From assembly GCA_030628905.1 (NCBI GenBank), contig DAOVQB010000132.1:1-12271 (forward strand): a stretch of DNA of 12,271 nt. The letters are read 5' to 3'. This DNA comes from DAOVQB01 sp023128935. Its GTDB lineage: Bacteria; Eisenbacteria; RBG-16-71-46; CAIMUX01; WJJG01. The notes beneath the pieces were generated by a model. That model saw only the letters and a program-made list of their open reading frames with translations. It was not told the DNA's origin and made no database searches. Positions 1 through 6,223 of this stretch are shown here, piece after piece. Position 1 is the stretch's first letter, and the number at the start of each line of letters is the position of its first letter. Position numbers and translations under genes: made by a program.

Positions 1-404
1 GTGAAGTCTGGCAAGGCTGATCGTGAAGAAGGAAAGATGAGCTGGGGACCCAGACAGAGCACGATGTGCATCGCCTGGGTATCGGCAAGTGGGTCTTAAT
101 CCACCGCGTAGCGGTTTAGTTCAACGTCTTCATAACCTGCGGGCTGGGCCTGGCGCGGCCCTGGCGGCCGCCAGGGCCGGGGTAGGCCTGCCCGCTTATC
201 GCCCCAGTCCCGTGACGGCCCGGACCGTCAGGTTCATGCGGCTGTTGGTCAGCCGCCGAATCTTGCCAACCTACCGGCCTCCCCTGCCGATGGTCAGCCC
301 CAACCGAGAGTGGTGGTCGGGAACTTGCCTTCAGATGCCCGGCCGAACTTTCTCCCGCTAGGATGGTACCGCGATGCAACTGATTGGCTGGCACATTCCA
401 GGAC
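1..404. other. Non-coding, hairpin-rich left flank
   Basis: I see no convincing gene here: the open frames are short, have no good ribosome binding site and resemble no family. The stretch is rich in inverted repeats: a very large hairpin at 139-195, GACGG/CCGTC at 214-229 and GCGGCTG/CAGCCGC at 238-256. It lies just downstream of the minus-strand nuclease gene ending at 405, where the attC of that cassette would be expected. A plus-strand GTTCAAC at 119-125 fits RYYYAAC, but I find no partner box near 405. It could be a degenerate attC, part of another mobile element, or a structured RNA. Confidence 0.45.
139..195. repeat. Large near-perfect inverted repeat (57-nt hairpin)
   Basis: The core at 157-178 is a perfect 22-bp palindrome (half-site GGCCCTGGCGG). 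It is enclosed by a 5x5 internal loop and then by a 12-bp outer stem with one bulge (139-151 against 184-195). No T-run follows on either strand, so it is not a standard intrinsic terminator. The strength and length suit a site folded as single-stranded DNA, or a structured RNA. Confidence 0.6.
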
Positions 405-851
405 TCAACCTGTGATTCTGTTCCAGGCCTCCTTGGCGCGCATGACGTCCTTGACCCTCAGATTCACACCCTTCCATCCATCCGGATAGACCACCCGGTA
501 TGTGCGGGTTATGACAACGCCAGGCTTGCGGATTCGTTCCATTTGCAGGATACGTTTCCATTGCCGCATCCCGAGAACGTAGAAGTCTGGGATCTCACCT
601 ACTTCCTTCGATTGGTAGTCAACGAGCACGAGGAAGTCTGTGCTTCGGGAAATTCCGTGAACTCCTGGCCACTGCGTCCCCTGCTTTGCCTTGACCTGGA
701 CACGGACCATGCGTTTCTCCGTTTCTATCAAGATATCCGCGCTCTTGTGATGACCCAGAGTCAGCTGCGCGTAGCAGCCTCGTCGACACAATTCACTGGC
801 GACGGCATACTCACCGGCAAGTCCAAGTGATTGCTTAGAAACCTTCGACAT
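405..851 (-). CDS. Small PD-(D/E)XK endonuclease-like protein
   Basis: The 148-residue protein looks like a minimal PD-(D/E)XK nuclease of the group often listed as PDDEXK_5 or 'group I intron endonuclease-like'. Visible motifs are an N-terminal helix with E14 and E20 (GEYAVASELCRRG), then D39 in SADIL, then the Q-x-K strand at 52-54 (VRVQVKAKQG), a known variant of E-x-K. The remainder is a single basic domain of the usual length for this group. The ATG at 851 follows GGGGAC at good spacing. A GCCTAAC heptamer lies 15 bases upstream of the ATG, as at cassette boundaries. It probably cuts or binds DNA; target and role are unknown. In this defence-like array it could be a stand-alone restriction factor. 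Confidence 0.72.
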   Translation of the reverse strand: MSKVSKQSLGLAGEYAVASELCRRGCYAQLTLGHHKSADILIETEKRMVRVQVKAKQGTQWPGVHGISRSTDFLVLVDYQSKEVGEIPDFYVLGMRQWKRILQMERIRKPGVVITRTYRVVYPDGWKGVNLRVKDVMRAKEAWNRITG

Positions 852-865
852 GATGTCCCCAAGAT

Positions 866-948
866 GTTAGGCGCAACCTGTGACCTCAGCGTGCTCCCGT
901 GCTGCGCAGCAACCGAGTCCCCCCAAGGCCAGAACGGATCGATCCGTT
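866..948 (-). other. Intergenic palindromes; possible degenerate attC
   Basis: The 146-base gap between the nuclease and glycosylase genes holds GTTAGGC at 866-872 overlapping GCGCAAC at 871-877, then two perfect palindromes: TGCTGCGCAGCA at 900-911 and AACGGATCGATCCGTT at 933-948. The position, downstream of one minus-strand gene and just upstream of the next, is where a cassette attC would lie. I cannot assign a matching pair of boxes with confidence, so this is a candidate only. Confidence 0.35.
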
Positions 949-997
949 GCCAACCTGGGCTCCCACAGGGCAGGTCCCTCAGCTGATCGCAATCGGA

Positions 998-1744
998 CTA
1001 GTCCAACTTCACAGTTTCCCACTTGTCCCCATCATAGCTTGCAAAGATGACGGCATCCAGAACAGAGGGTAGAATGCGCGCCCTTGCGCACAGGGCCTGC
1101 ACACCATCGAGTACGAACTCGTAGTAGTTCTGATCCGCAAGGCCCGCTGCCGACAGCACCACCGGGTATTCGAATTCGTTGAGCCATTTGACAATCCGAC
1201 TGTCCAGAGGTATCTCGTATCGAACCAATCCCATGTTTTGCAGGAGATTTCGCGACTGCTTTGGCCCGATCCCAGTCAGATTCGCTGCAAGGAAACGCGC
1301 TGCCTTGCGTTCCCTGGAGCGGCCACGGTGGTGAAGCAAGCCGCGCAGATGGCACAAAACGTCGCGCCAAAGACCACGTTCCAGACACCTGAGATTCTTG
1401 GCAACCTCTTTGGCAATGCGGCTCGAGCGCCGGAGCCGGAAGTCCGACAGCCTACGGTGACCGAGTTGTTCGAGATCGCGACTGTGAACACATGACTTGT
1501 AATGTAGCGGGAATGGCTTCTGCGAGAGAAATCGGAAGACGGGAGTTCCCGGCCCTGACCGCTGTTGCGTGGTCACCAACGCCATCACGAGGGAACGCCA
1601 GAATGCGGATTTAGAGACGCGGACACCTTGACCGTGAACGTTCTTGGATACGCGGTGTCTCACGAAATTGCTGTCGCGATGGGCTTGCACGAACTCACGA
1701 ACACGGCGGACGTCTTCTTGCGTAACTTCCCAAGCGATTTGCAC
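998..1744 (-). CDS. HhH-GPD DNA glycosylase/AP lyase-like protein (Ogg2/AGOG type)
   Basis: The 248-residue protein carries a helix-hairpin-helix at about 155-170 (LTGIGPKQSRNLLQNMG) followed by PLDSRIVKWL at 179-188. In Ogg2 and AGOG glycosylases the Lys of the hairpin (here K162) attacks the sugar, and the Asp about 18-20 residues later (here D181) is catalytic. The segment WRSLVMALVTTQQ (49-61) matches the N-terminal helix that carries base-flipping Gln residues in this superfamily. The expected activity is removal of a damaged or modified base with strand cleavage. The start is GTG, chosen because AGGGAGA lies seven bases upstream and an in-frame stop lies further upstream. The first 30 residues look native (TQEDVRRVREFV). 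In a cassette array it may act on modified phage DNA, but that is inference; ordinary oxidative repair is the alternative. Confidence 0.7.
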   Translation of the reverse strand: MQIAWEVTQEDVRRVREFVQAHRDSNFVRHRVSKNVHGQGVRVSKSAFWRSLVMALVTTQQRSGPGTPVFRFLSQKPFPLHYKSCVHSRDLEQLGHRRLSDFRLRRSSRIAKEVAKNLRCLERGLWRDVLCHLRGLLHHRGRSRERKAARFLAANLTGIGPKQSRNLLQNMGLVRYEIPLDSRIVKWLNEFEYPVVLSAAGLADQNYYEFVLDGVQALCARARILPSVLDAVIFASYDGDKWETVKLD

Positions 1745-1902
1745 TGCGGCTTCTCCCTGGAACAGGTCTGGCCAACCCGGAACTCAACTGCGAACGTGCC
1801 CGGCGCGTGTCTGGCGCGCCGCCGAGCCTGGGGCGTCTTCGTGGTTTCCACAGCCAGGTCCGTGCCGGCTGCGTTCGTCAGGTGCAGCGTCATGATACTC
1901 AT
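1660..1902 (-). CDS. Doubtful 80-residue ORF abutting the IS end
   Basis: The ORF has an ATG at 1902 and a strong upstream GGGGGAGG. That Shine-Dalgarno lies inside the terminal repeat of the adjacent IS1111-type element, so it may be accidental. It overlaps the glycosylase gene by 85 bases in another frame. The product is basic and matches no family I know. It may be the 5' leader of the glycosylase cassette, a remnant cut by the insertion, or an in-frame extension of the glycosylase separated by a frameshift. I keep it only because of the ribosome binding site. Confidence 0.2.
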   Translation of the reverse strand: MSIMTLHLTNAAGTDLAVETTKTPQARRRARHAPGTFAVEFRVGQTCSREKPQCKSLGKLRKKTSAVFVSSCKPIATAIS

Positions 1903-1919
1903 TGAGGCCTCCCCCTCAA
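1903..1919 (+). repeat. Left inverted repeat of the IS1111-type element
   Basis: TGAGGCCTCCCCCTCAA matches the inverted right end of this element and matches the right-end remnant at 5315-5333 even better: one mismatch and a two-base gap over 19 positions. Confidence 0.65.
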
Positions 1920-1982
1920 CATACCACGAGGGTATGCTGGGGCGTGGACGACAAATTCACCCACATGAAAGGAGGAGGCCCT

Positions 1983-2861
1983 ATGAGATTCTATATCAAA
2001 CAGCACCGGTTTTACTGCGGAATCGATCTTCATACCCGGTTCATGTATGTCTGCATCCTGAACCAGGAAGGTGAGGTCGTCTTTCATCGCAACATGCGCA
2101 CCAAGCCGCAGTTGTTCCTCAAAGCCATCGCGCCCTTTGGGGAGGACATCATAGTCGGCGTCGAATGCATGTTCGCCTGGTACTGGCTCGCCGACCTCTG
2201 CTCGCGCGAGGGGATTCCCTTCGTCCTCGGCCATGCACTCTACAAGAAGGCCATCCATGGAGCCAAGGTCAAGAACGATCGCATCGATGCGCGCAAGATC
2301 GCCGCCTTGCTCCGGGGAGGAATGTTCCCCACGGCCTATGCTTATCCAGCCCAGATGCGCGGCACCCGGAATCTGCTCCGCCGCCGCAACTACCTGATGC
2401 GCAAGCGCGCCGAGCTTCTGAGCCACATCCAAAACACCAATAGTCAATGCAACTTGCCCGAGTTTGGCACGAAGATCAGCTACAAGATCCACCACGGGGA
2501 GATTCTCGAGCAGTTCGCCGACCCGGATGTACGCCGGAGCATCGAGGTCGACCTGGAGCTGATCGACCACTATGACCGATTGCTCGGGAATCTGGAGCGC
2601 TACATCCTGGGCAACGCCCCGGAGCATGATCCCCACGCTCTCTATCTGCTGCGCACGGTCCATGGAATCGGGCGGGTGCGGTCGCTGGTGATCCTCTATG
2701 AGATCCACGACATTCACCGCTTTCCTCGGGTCCAGTATTTCGCTTCCTACGCCCGCTTGGTCAGGTGCGCCCACGAATCGGCTGGGAAGCGTGCCGGGAA
2801 GACCCACAAGAAGATCGGCGCGATCGGTACTCGGCCGAGTCCCGGCAACCCAACGTTTTGA
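1983..2861 (+). pseudogene. IS1111-type DEDD transposase, C-terminally truncated
   Basis: The ATG at 1983 has GGAGGAGG seven bases upstream and begins MRFYIKQHRFYCGIDLHTR, a typical start for this subgroup. The RuvC-like DEDD catalytic set is present: D in CGIDLH, E in VGVECMFAWYWLAD, and two Asp in KNDRIDARKIA. The C-terminal transposase_20 domain begins normally (LRTVHGIGRVRSLVILYEIHD) and includes the HESAGKR segment that should carry the nucleophilic Ser. The relative sequence breaks off after HKKIG, where family members continue with a conserved N-x-HLRWAF-x-EAA stretch and about 70 more residues. Here a short unrelated tail leads to a stop, giving 292 residues. I find no trace of the missing part in any frame, so a deletion is more likely than a simple frameshift. 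The enzyme is probably inactive. Confidence 0.85.
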
Positions 2862-2994
2862 TTGGAAGGTCGTCCCGCTCACCTCAGATGAACGATGTCT
2901 CAGAATGCGGATGCGCGTATACTGCTCCTCCCCCGAGCCCGGAGCTAACTGGAGGACACTGCGGTGTTCAGCCCTACTCTTGAGTGGGCCGGCA

Positions 2995-3192
2995 TGAGGG
3001 CACCGATGGGTTTCTTGGTCCCGAAGCATGGGCTTCGTCGGTTCATCCAGGGTGAACCGAGAACCTCTATAGGTGTTTGGTGCAGGCCGCGCGGGCAGGC
3101 GCCAGCATTGTGAAACTAAGTCAGGACGCAGCTTCCGGCTCTTGGCATCTGGATCAACAACGGTCGCTCGGCGACCGCACGGGGGACATTTT
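2995..3192 (+). ncRNA. Candidate IS1111 guide (seek/bridge) RNA region
   Basis: Between transposase and right end lie consecutive hairpins: CGAAGC/GCTTCG at 3022-3037, CGGTTCA/TGAACCG at 3039-3059, and CGGTCGC-TCG-GCGACCG at 3161-3177. IS1111 elements encode their target-choosing RNA in this 3' position. The exact ends and guide loops cannot be fixed by eye. The last hairpin is also conserved in the remnant near 5280. Confidence 0.45.
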
Positions 3193-3197
3193 GGCTA

Positions 3198-3216
3198 TTG
3201 ACCAGCGGGGGCCTCA
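3198..3216 (+). repeat. Right inverted repeat of the IS1111-type element
   Basis: TTGACCAGCGGGGGCCTCA is the inverted counterpart of the left end. About 90 bases around it (3134-3228) align with 5256-5345, showing that the two insertion sites share the same kind of right end. Confidence 0.65.
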
Positions 3217-3221
3217 TAGGT

Positions 3222-3228
3222 GTTAGGC
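3222..3228 (-). other. attC R''-type box at a gene stop
   Basis: GTTAGGC on plus is GCCTAAC on minus and fits RYYYAAC. It contains the TAA stop codon of the zinc-finger nuclease gene, a common arrangement in cassettes. The rest of the site was displaced or removed by the IS1111-type element whose right end lies five bases away. Confidence 0.5.
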
Positions 3229-4203
3229 CAGCACCCGATTGTAATAGAGGCTGCACTCGTAGAACTCGGTAAACCAGGCTTCTGTTTCATTGTCGTGCGC
3301 CTCGATTGTCGTGGCGACGCTCTCCCAGCTCAGAGCTTCGACATCAATAAAATCGAGCACTGGAAGGAGCCAGTTCGAGAACCAGTGATCTTGTGCCCTG
3401 CTCTTGTACGCTCGCACACGACGCTCTACCTTCTGCCGGATACTCTCCTTTGTCAACTCGGTTGCGAAGACCCGCCTCTCGATTTGCGCGGTGGGAGCCA
3501 CTACGAAGAATCCCAGCCTCGACATTTGCTCGGGTCGCACACGAGCCACGGACAGGATATGGGCGATACAGGCAACGGTACGCGCTGCCTGATCGAACCC
3601 CGGGGCGTTCTTCACTCCGAATGACAGCTTGCTGTTGAGCTTTGCCTCCAGCACGACGAAGTGGGAGGCACCCGATTCAAGCGCAAGATCCCCTTTGCCG
3701 GTATGCCCGATTCTGAAGTGCCCAACCGCACCGTCGGCATGCGTGTGTGTCTCCGCGAGGGAGTCTCCCCTCGATCGGGCCGCGAACTGAGATGGCAGAA
3801 GTGCCTCCGAGTACCACCTGGCACCAGCAGGCTTGCCAAGAGGGTGCGAGACATCTGGGTGACCCGCGAACCAGTCCAATGCGAGGCGAAGTAGCCAACC
3901 CTCATTGAACAGCTCGGTTGGCGGCATCACTCGCTCGCTGGTGGTCACTCGCTCAAGAATGCTGCGAACGCGCTCGATGCTACGCCCAGAGAAACTGGCG
4001 ATTCGAGCCTCGAGTGCCGAAGAAGTGGGGGCCAAGCTGGTGCCTGCTGGTGATTCTGACGTGTCCCGTTCACCCGCTTCGAAGCGGCAGTCGCGGTTGC
4101 TCATGTGCTTCACGAAACCCTTGCCGGAGGGGTCCTGGGACAATTCGTCGCCGCAAGCAGGACACCGGTACCCATGTCGTTCAGCTGTCGACGTTCGAAC
4201 CAT
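3223..4203 (-). CDS. Zinc-finger plus PD-(D/E)XK nuclease-like protein
   Basis: The 326-residue protein has an N-terminal zinc-binding motif (C14-P-A-C17, then H33 and C39 in HMSNRDC), a polar linker to about 60, a helical part to about 95, and then a restriction-endonuclease-like fold. Nuclease motifs are E101 in LFNEGWLL, D172 in GKGDLAL, E186 and K188 in VVLEAKL, and a later helix with Gln (GFDQAARTV). This order of motifs is typical of PD-(D/E)XK nucleases. The ATG at 4203 follows GGGGGA. A GTTAGGC box (minus strand) lies 27 bases upstream of the start, and the stop codon lies in a GCCTAAC box, so the gene fills a whole cassette. I do not recognise a named family. It probably cuts DNA chosen by the zinc finger or a partner; a defence role is inferred from context. 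Confidence 0.7.
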   Translation of the reverse strand: MVRTSTAERHGYRCPACGDELSQDPSGKGFVKHMSNRDCRFEAGERDTSESPAGTSLAPTSSALEARIASFSGRSIERVRSILERVTTSERVMPPTELFNEGWLLRLALDWFAGHPDVSHPLGKPAGARWYSEALLPSQFAARSRGDSLAETHTHADGAVGHFRIGHTGKGDLALESGASHFVVLEAKLNSKLSFGVKNAPGFDQAARTVACIAHILSVARVRPEQMSRLGFFVVAPTAQIERRVFATELTKESIRQKVERRVRAYKSRAQDHWFSNWLLPVLDFIDVEALSWESVATTIEAHDNETEAWFTEFYECSLYYNRVLA

Positions 4204-4230
4204 GATTCCCCCAGTCGCCCTAGAAGACCG

Positions 4231-4237
4231 GCCTAAC
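4231..4237 (-). other. attC R'-type box upstream of the zinc-finger nuclease
   Basis: GCCTAAC on plus is GTTAGGC on minus, which fits GTTRRRY. It lies 27 bases before the start codon of the nuclease gene, the usual leader length for a cassette. Together with the box at 5339-5345 it brackets the IS110-type insertion, as if one attC had been split. Confidence 0.55.
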
Positions 4238-4256
4238 GAGGCATCATAAGAAAGCC

Positions 4257-4361
4257 ACGTCCACCTTCATCCGGCCGCGTCTGCTCACGAGCATGGGGTT
4301 GTGGTGGACAGCGATCTCCTCCGGGGGTCAGATATCCGGGTTCAGTGATGCCCCTGGATAT
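4257..4361 (+). ncRNA. Candidate IS110 bridge RNA in the 5' leader
   Basis: IS110-group elements encode their bridge RNA upstream of the transposase. This leader contains GTCCACC (4259-4265) pairing with GGTGGAC (4303-4309), a small internal TGCT/AGCA hairpin (4282-4293), and ATATCC-GGG (4332-4340) pairing with CCC and GGATAT (4351-4361). Ends and guide loops are unproven. Confidence 0.4.
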
Positions 4362-4386
4362 TAACCCCAAAGGGAGGAGGATCGCC

Positions 4387-5343
4387 ATGGAAAGGTACAT
4401 CGGAATCGACGTGCATGCAAGCAGCAGCACCTGCTGCGTCCTAAAGGCCTCGGGAAAGCAGTTGCGACGCGATGTCGTTGAGACAAACGGTGCAGCTCTC
4501 ATTGGTTACCTGAAACAGATCGCGGGCAATCTCCACGTGTGCATTGAGGAAACCGAGTGGAGTCAGTGGCTGGTCGAGATACTGACGCCGCACGTGGCGG
4601 AGATCGTTATCGTTCGCAAACCCTGGCGCCCGGGTGCCAAGAACGATGCGCTCGATGCCCACGACTTGGCAGAGCAGATCTGCACAGGGAGATTCGAATG
4701 CCGGGTCTACAACGATCCCAAACGATTCACTGCACTCAGGGATCTGGCGCGCGCGTATATGATGGTGACCCGGGATCGGGCACGCACCAAGAATCGGATC
4801 AAGAGTTTCTTTCGCAGTCGCGGCATCGTGTGCCGGACGGGAGCGATCTTCTCTCCCGAGGATCAGGCGAAGGCCAGGCGTGGCCTGCCCGCGGCAACAC
4901 GCCAAGCGGTCGCTTTGCTCAGGCGCGAACTCGAGTTGCTCACGGACTTAAAGTGCGAGGCCGAGAAGGCGATGTTGCGTGCATCCCACCGGCACGCGAT
5001 CGCGCGACAGTTGGAGACCGCCCCGGGGCTGGGACCGATTCGGGTCGCGCAGTTGCTGCCGGTCGTGGGGACCCCACACCGCTTCCGGACCAAGCGACAG
5101 TTTTGGGCCTACTGCGGCTTCGGGGTGGTGACACGCACTTCCGCCGACTGGATTCGTCATGACGGCTGCTGGGTGCGCGCGAAGGTCAACCGGACGCGGG
5201 GATTGAACTTCAACCACAACCGGAGGTTGAAGGCGATCTTCAAGGGCGCGGCCACCTACTTGCCGATGCGAATGCAAACGGCCACTTCGCGGCCGCGCGG
5301 GGGGAGTATGCCTATTGACAGCGGGAGGCCTCATACGTGTTAG
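4387..5343 (+). pseudogene. IS110-family DEDD transposase, C-terminal chimera
   Basis: The ATG at 4387 follows GGGAGGAGG and begins MERYIGIDVHASSSTCC. The DEDD residues are D in IGIDVH, E in CIEETEWSQWL, and two Asp in KNDALDAHDLAE. The C-terminal domain is recognisable (TAPGLGPIRVAQLLPVVG, RTKRQFWAYCGFG, LNFNHNRRLKAIFKGAAT). After about residue 290 the native sequence stops. Relatives continue for roughly 60 residues with a PDHPLH-type and KPNLAKLTLARKIAA-type tail. Here the last 28 residues are read from the right end of an IS1111-type element. The protein is 318 residues long and probably inactive. It differs clearly from the transposase at 1983 (different N-terminus and catalytic-core sequence), so this is not a duplicate of the same IS. 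Confidence 0.85.
5256..5338 (+). repeat. Remnant right end of a second IS1111-type element
   Basis: This stretch aligns with the right end of the IS at 1903-3216. It shares a CTTG-x-C lead-in, an AACGG hairpin (here closed by GGCCGCGCGG), a G-run, then TTGACAGCGGGAGGCCTCA at 5315-5333 followed by TACG and the attC-type GTTAGG. It supplies the aberrant C-terminus of the IS110 transposase. Confidence 0.6.
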
Positions 5344-5345
5344 GT
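5339..5345 (-). other. attC R''-type box downstream of the Abi-alpha gene
   Basis: GTTAGGT on plus is ACCTAAC on minus, fitting RYYYAAC, 43 bases after the Abi-alpha stop codon. Its partner is probably GTTAGGC (minus) at 4237-4231, now about 1.1 kb away because of the insertion. Confidence 0.55.
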
Positions 5346-5388
5346 TGCTCAATCCCTCGCGTCCAAGGGTCCCAATGTCCCTCAGATG

Positions 5389-6135
5389 CTAGCTGCTGGC
5401 ATCCCCGTTCGGTTGCCCCCTCATCAATCCGAAGAAGGTCACCGGATCGTCCAAGGATCCCGTGCAGCGGACATAGAGATGTAAGGCCAGTGGACTGGGA
5501 GTTATGTATGCCGTTGCGTTCTTGTCGTAGGCATCGAATCCACCGCCACCACTCAGCAGTCCTAAGGATGCAAGGTGGTCCATTTCCCGGTCAAGACGGT
5601 GGGGATCGGACACGCCAGACAGATCTTGCAGTTTATGGAGCGTGCAGTTCACCAGCTGGGCGTGGATCCATCCTGCATCCGTGACTTCCTTTGTGGCGTT
5701 CTGACAGGCATATTGAAGGATTCGCACCTGTGAAGAGGACAGCTGGGCCAAAAGGTTGACAAACAACAGATTCGACTCATCTGTTCCATCTGGAGTACAT
5801 GATGAAGCCAAGAGCCCTGCCCACAGCTCTTGGACACTGGCAGAATCAGTCCAAGAGCCCTCCTCGATGATTCCCCAGACTATTCGCGGGTGAGCCATAC
5901 GGTTCTCTCCTTCCGCGGCAGCGTGAAGGAGATCTTCTGCCTTGAGGATGATACGCACAGTATTCTTGAGACGCCAGAGGTGTACTTTGTCTCGAAGAAT
6001 GAGGCCAAACTCGTCTGCCGCGGGGCCACAGATCCTGCTGAGGAAAGTGACTACACCCTCAGCTAGGACCTTCAGTGTCTCGCCGTAGGGCCCGAGGCCG
6101 AGCAAGTCCTTTGTCGGTGTTTCAGGGTCATTCAT
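5389..6135 (-). CDS. Abi-alpha / DUF4393 abortive-infection-like protein
   Basis: The 248-residue protein matches the pattern of DUF4393 (Abi_alpha): a short N-terminus, a moderately hydrophobic helix at about 21-36, DEFGLILRDKVHLWRLKN at 41-58, a helical segment, PRIVWGIIEEGSW at 83-95, and LQELW-type VQELWAGLLASS at 101-112. The C-terminal half reads like a winged-helix (QVRILQYACQ, LDREMDHLASLGLL). Family members are soluble proteins found in phage-defence islands, and the mechanism is not established. The ATG at 6135 has GGAGG seven bases upstream, directly after the R' box of the preceding attC, so the gene begins its cassette. An attC-type box follows the stop codon, making this a one-gene cassette. 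It is intact. Confidence 0.75.
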   Translation of the reverse strand: MNDPETPTKDLLGLGPYGETLKVLAEGVVTFLSRICGPAADEFGLILRDKVHLWRLKNTVRIILKAEDLLHAAAEGENRMAHPRIVWGIIEEGSWTDSASVQELWAGLLASSCTPDGTDESNLLFVNLLAQLSSSQVRILQYACQNATKEVTDAGWIHAQLVNCTLHKLQDLSGVSDPHRLDREMDHLASLGLLSGGGGFDAYDKNATAYITPSPLALHLYVRCTGSLDDPVTFFGLMRGQPNGDASS

Positions 6136-6147
6136 GGATGAACCTCC

Positions 6148-6223
6148 AGCAAACTGACGCTGGCGCTCACCGTCGGTCCGGCCGCGCAGTGGACGGACCG
6201 GACGGTGCAGCGCTTTGTTGGGC
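6148..6223 (-). repeat. attC recombination site (best in the window)
   Basis: On minus it runs from GCCCAAC (R'') to GTTTGCT (R'), 76 bases. The arms form an 18-bp stem: 6163-6167 with 6209-6213, 6168-6174 with 6201-6207, and 6175-6180 with 6194-6199. Single unpaired bases at 6208 and 6200 sit on one arm only. Such extrahelical bases and a short terminal loop (6181-6193) are defining traits of integron attC sites, where the integrase recognises the folded bottom strand. It separates the TIR and Abi-alpha genes. The last 17 codons of the TIR gene run into it. Confidence 0.75.

Larger units (their letters stand above)
1903..3216 (+). mobile_element. IS1111-type insertion sequence (IS110 superfamily), defective
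   Basis: The ends carry related inverted repeats: TGAGGCCTCCCCCTCAA at the left and, read inward from the right, TGAGGCCCCCGCTGGTCAA. Near-terminal inverted repeats are typical of the IS1111 group and not of classic IS110 elements. The element holds one transposase reading rightward and about 330 bases of structured non-coding DNA after it, the place where IS1111 elements encode their guide RNA. The right end abuts GTTAGGC at 3222, an attC-type box overlapping the stop codon of the neighbouring cassette gene. The transposase is truncated, so the copy should depend on help from elsewhere to move. Confidence 0.72.
4238..5338 (+). mobile_element. IS110-type element joined to an IS1111-type right end
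   Basis: The segment lies between two attC-type boxes. It has a structured 5' leader, an IS110-family transposase of a subgroup different from the one at 1983, and then a right end homologous to that of the IS1111-type element. Transposase homology stops at about 5255, where the homology to the IS1111-type right end begins. The insertion therefore looks composite: an IS1111-type element probably entered the attC first, and a second element plus a deletion left the present chimera. The left boundary is estimated from the end of the attC box; no matching left inverted repeat is visible. Confidence 0.6.

Noticed and set aside
1770..1776. GGCCAAC box as the missing half of the attC interrupted by the IS1111-type element
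   Set aside because: The last base rule of GTTRRRY is not met well and no matching L boxes are found in 1777-1902.
1899..3029. 376-codon minus ORF opposite the IS1111-type transposase
   Set aside because: Antisense to a clearly coding transposase; a common artefact in GC-rich DNA.
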